Program-made: the position numbers and the translations under genes | The notes under the pieces: model-generated | What the model was told of the DNA's origin: nothing | Seen by the model: the letters and a program-made list of their open reading frames with translations, nothing else | The model's database searches: none | Assembly: GCA_035560235.1 (NCBI GenBank) | Contig: DATMAG010000062.1 | Span: 1-24,743, forward strand | Direction of reading: 5' to 3' | Length of the DNA: 24,743 bases | Source: DASRDU01 sp035560235 | GTDB lineage: Bacteria > Acidobacteriota > Blastocatellia > RBC074 | In this document: positions 23,307 to 24,743 of the stretch, piece by piece | Layout of the letters: each line of letters starts with the position of its first letter | How positions within the stretch are numbered: position 1 is the first letter of the stretch

Positions 23307-23870
23307 TTAAGTCTCTTCAGTGAACGTATGTTTTTCGACTTCGAGGAACCCGAGTTCAACCGGCGTCGCGCGACCGAAAATGGTCACCATCACCTTGAGC
23401 ATGTTCTTGTCGGGGTTGACCTCTTCAACCTTGCCCGTGAAGCTGGCAAACGGGCCGTTGGTAATACGCACCGTTTCGCCCTTCTCAAAAGTGAATTTCG
23501 GCTTCGGCTTCTCTGCCGCCACGGCAACGTGATGCACGATCTGATCAACCTCCTCGGGCGTGAGCGGTGTCGGCTTCTGCCCGCCAACGAAGCTCGTCAC
23601 CTTCGGAGTGCTTTTGATCAGGTGCCAGGCGTTGTCTGAAATCTCGCCCTTTTCGTTGCATTCAATCTGCACCAGCACATAGCCGGGAAAGAACATCCGC
23701 GTGCTTTCGACCCGCTTCGAACCGCGCATCTCAACCACCGTTTCGGTCGGAATCAGCACTTCGGTAATCTCCTGCTCCATTCCGAAGGCCTTGATGCGGC
23801 TGTTGAGGCTGTCACGCACCTTGCGCTCATAGCCGGAGTAGGTATGGATGATGAACCACTGCTTTGCCAT
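23307..23870 (-). CDS. nusG: Transcription termination/antitermination factor NusG
   Basis: A 187-residue factor that rides on RNA polymerase, suppresses pausing and links to Rho or the ribosome. The NGN domain covers about 1-120 with MAKQWFIIHTYSGYE, ESTRMFFPGYVLVQ and VTSFVGG. The KOW domain (about 133-187) has GETVRITNGPFASFTGKVEEV and FGRATPVELGFLEVEK. Length and order are normal (Escherichia coli 181). It sits between secE (53 bases) and rplK (12 bases), the standard arrangement. Confidence 0.99.
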   Translation of the reverse strand: MAKQWFIIHTYSGYERKVRDSLNSRIKAFGMEQEITEVLIPTETVVEMRGSKRVESTRMFFPGYVLVQIECNEKGEISDNAWHLIKSTPKVTSFVGGQKPTPLTPEEVDQIVHHVAVAAEKPKPKFTFEKGETVRITNGPFASFTGKVEEVNPDKNMLKVMVTIFGRATPVELGFLEVEKHTFTEET

Positions 23871-23923
23871 AGCGTCTCGTCAGAGTGCGGAGTCCTTCCA
23901 GCCCTCGCCGATCCTTCAGTTCT

Positions 23924-24214
23924 TCACGTGAAAATCTTTTTCGCCCCCAGTTCAAGCAGGTGAATGGCCCAGTACAGCACCCAGTCGGTCGCAAAGAGAA
24001 AGAAGGCAAAAAAGAAGACGGCCAGAACCACCACGATGGTCGTGTTGATGACTTCCGTCTGCGTCGGCCAGGAGACCTTCTTCATCTCCAGCGCGACTTC
24101 GTGAAGGTAGTGTCGCACTCCGCCCCACCAGCCGACCGGTCTGGACATCAGTGGTTGTGCGCCTGTTTCTTCAGCCATTGCGACGTTGCTCTCGCGCGTG
24201 CGCGAAGTTGCCAT
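23924..24214 (-). CDS. secE: Preprotein translocase subunit SecE
   Basis: A 96-residue inner-membrane subunit that clamps SecY in the Sec translocon. A polar N-terminal extension (1-30) is followed by an amphipathic helix with the family signature EMKKVSWPTQTEVINTT (about 43-59). One transmembrane segment follows at about 60-85. This is the single-TM form found in most bacteria. GGAACAGG precedes the ATG. It follows tRNA-Trp and precedes nusG. Confidence 0.97.
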   Translation of the reverse strand: MATSRTRESNVAMAEETGAQPLMSRPVGWWGGVRHYLHEVALEMKKVSWPTQTEVINTTIVVVLAVFFFAFFLFATDWVLYWAIHLLELGAKKIFT

Positions 24215-24279
24215 AATTGCCTGTTCCTGAACTGTCGTTTCCGACCTGATATTGCTGATCGGGGCCGCAGCGTGTTTCT

Positions 24280-24372
<93 letters not shown>

Positions 24373-24381
24373 GCAAAAAAC

Positions 24382-24531
24382 CTACTTGGTTTCCTTGTGA
24401 GCCGTATGCCTGCGGCAGAAGCGGCAGTACTTCCTGAATTCCAGCCGCTGTGTCGTCTTCTTTTTATTCTTGTCGGTCACGTAATTGCGATGCTTGCAAT
24501 CCGGACACTGCAACACGATGTTGTCGCGCAT
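24382..24531 (-). CDS. rpmG: 50S ribosomal protein L33
   Basis: A 49-residue ribosomal protein that I translated directly from the sequence. It begins MRDNIVLQCPDCKHRNY and ends RKYCRFCRRHTAHKETK. Two CxxC pairs (C9/C12 and C36/C39) make it the zinc-binding form. AGGA lies seven bases before the ATG at 24531. It stands between the tuf terminator hairpin and tRNA-Trp, in the usual tuf-rpmG-trnW-secE order. Confidence 0.97.
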   Translation of the reverse strand: MRDNIVLQCPDCKHRNYVTDKNKKKTTQRLEFRKYCRFCRRHTAHKETK

Positions 24532-24550
24532 ATCAATTCCTGAACATTAC

Positions 24551-24578
24551 AAAGGAGCGCGATGAAAGACCGCGCTCC
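24551..24578 (-). terminator. Hairpin between tuf and rpmG
   Basis: On the minus strand GGAGCGCG (24578-24571) pairs with CGCGCTCC (24561-24554) around a nine-base loop, followed by TTTG. It lies 31 bases after the tuf stop. The T-run is short, so it is either a modest tuf terminator or an attenuator that lets part of the transcription enter rpmG. Confidence 0.65.
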
Positions 24579-24608
24579 GGCAGAGCCTTTCGGATGATTC
24601 GAAAGCCA

Positions 24609-24743
24609 CTATTCAATAATTTCAGAGATGGTACCGGCTCCCACCGTCCGGCCTCCCTCCCGAATCGCAAACCGCAGCCCCTTCTCCATCGCAATCGGCG
24701 TGATCAGTTCGATCTCCATCGCGATGTTGTCGCCCGGCATCAC
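24609..24743 (-). CDS. tuf: Elongation factor Tu, C-terminal fragment
   Basis: The last 44 residues of EF-Tu, which delivers aminoacyl-tRNA to the ribosome. The reading frame enters from the right edge and begins VMPGDNIAMEIELITPIA. It goes on through MEKGLRFAIREGGRTVGAG and ends TISEIIE with a TAG at 24609. This is the conserved end of domain 3. The rest of the gene lies outside the window. Confidence 0.98.
   Translation of the reverse strand: MMPGDNIAMEIELITPIAMEKGLRFAIREGGRTVGAGTISEIIE

Overview
The window is a bacterial chromosome segment of moderately high GC. On the minus strand, from right to left in coordinates, it carries a canonical translation/transcription block: tuf (3' end only), rpmG, tRNA-Trp(CCA), secE, nusG, rplK, rplA, rplJ, rplL, rpoB, rpoC. 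The gene order, the style of RpoB and RpoC, the compact L33/SecE/NusG run and a secreted seven-repeat protein suggest an Acidobacteriota-like bacterium, possibly Blastocatellia. That placement is inferred from remembered family resemblance and not from a search. UGA, UAG and UAA are all used as stops and the Trp tRNA has anticodon CCA, so the standard code applies.

Left part (1-7631): the tail of an IS3-family element, then a run of genes that looks like a stress or accessory module. It holds a secreted class I cytochrome c, a single-domain COG2187-type phosphotransferase, a ribose-phosphate pyrophosphokinase (prs) paralogue broken by one in-frame UGA, a 93-aa protein, a tandem universal stress protein gene damaged by an internal deletion, a small coiled-coil protein, an FtsH-type membrane protease and a DUF883/ElaB-like membrane-anchored protein. 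Two neighbouring genes here, prs and usp, carry clear lesions, so part of the module is probably decaying unless the UGA is read through or is an error.

Middle (7862-11686): purH (AICAR transformylase/IMP cyclohydrolase) on the plus strand converges with a minus-strand gene for a secreted protein built of seven about 55-residue repeats, probably a beta-propeller. A bidirectional hairpin terminator lies between them. About 650 bp without a convincing gene follow, ending in a textbook intrinsic terminator for rpoC.

Right part (11687-24743): the rif/ribosomal cluster. It has an attenuator-like hairpin and a candidate internal promoter between rplL and rpoB, as in the classic rplL-rpoB arrangement. 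Small inverted-repeat elements sit in several spacers (rpoB-rpoC, rplL-rplJ, rplA-rplK). RpoB is unusually long and carries an N-terminal insertion with four cysteine pairs that looks like paired zinc ribbons.

I found no CRISPR array, no phage genes and no convincing wholly new multi-gene system. The most unusual items are the UGA-interrupted prs in a leaky context, the deletion-scarred usp, the cysteine-rich RpoB insert, the seven-repeat secreted protein and the inverted-repeat elements inside the rpl-rpo operon.
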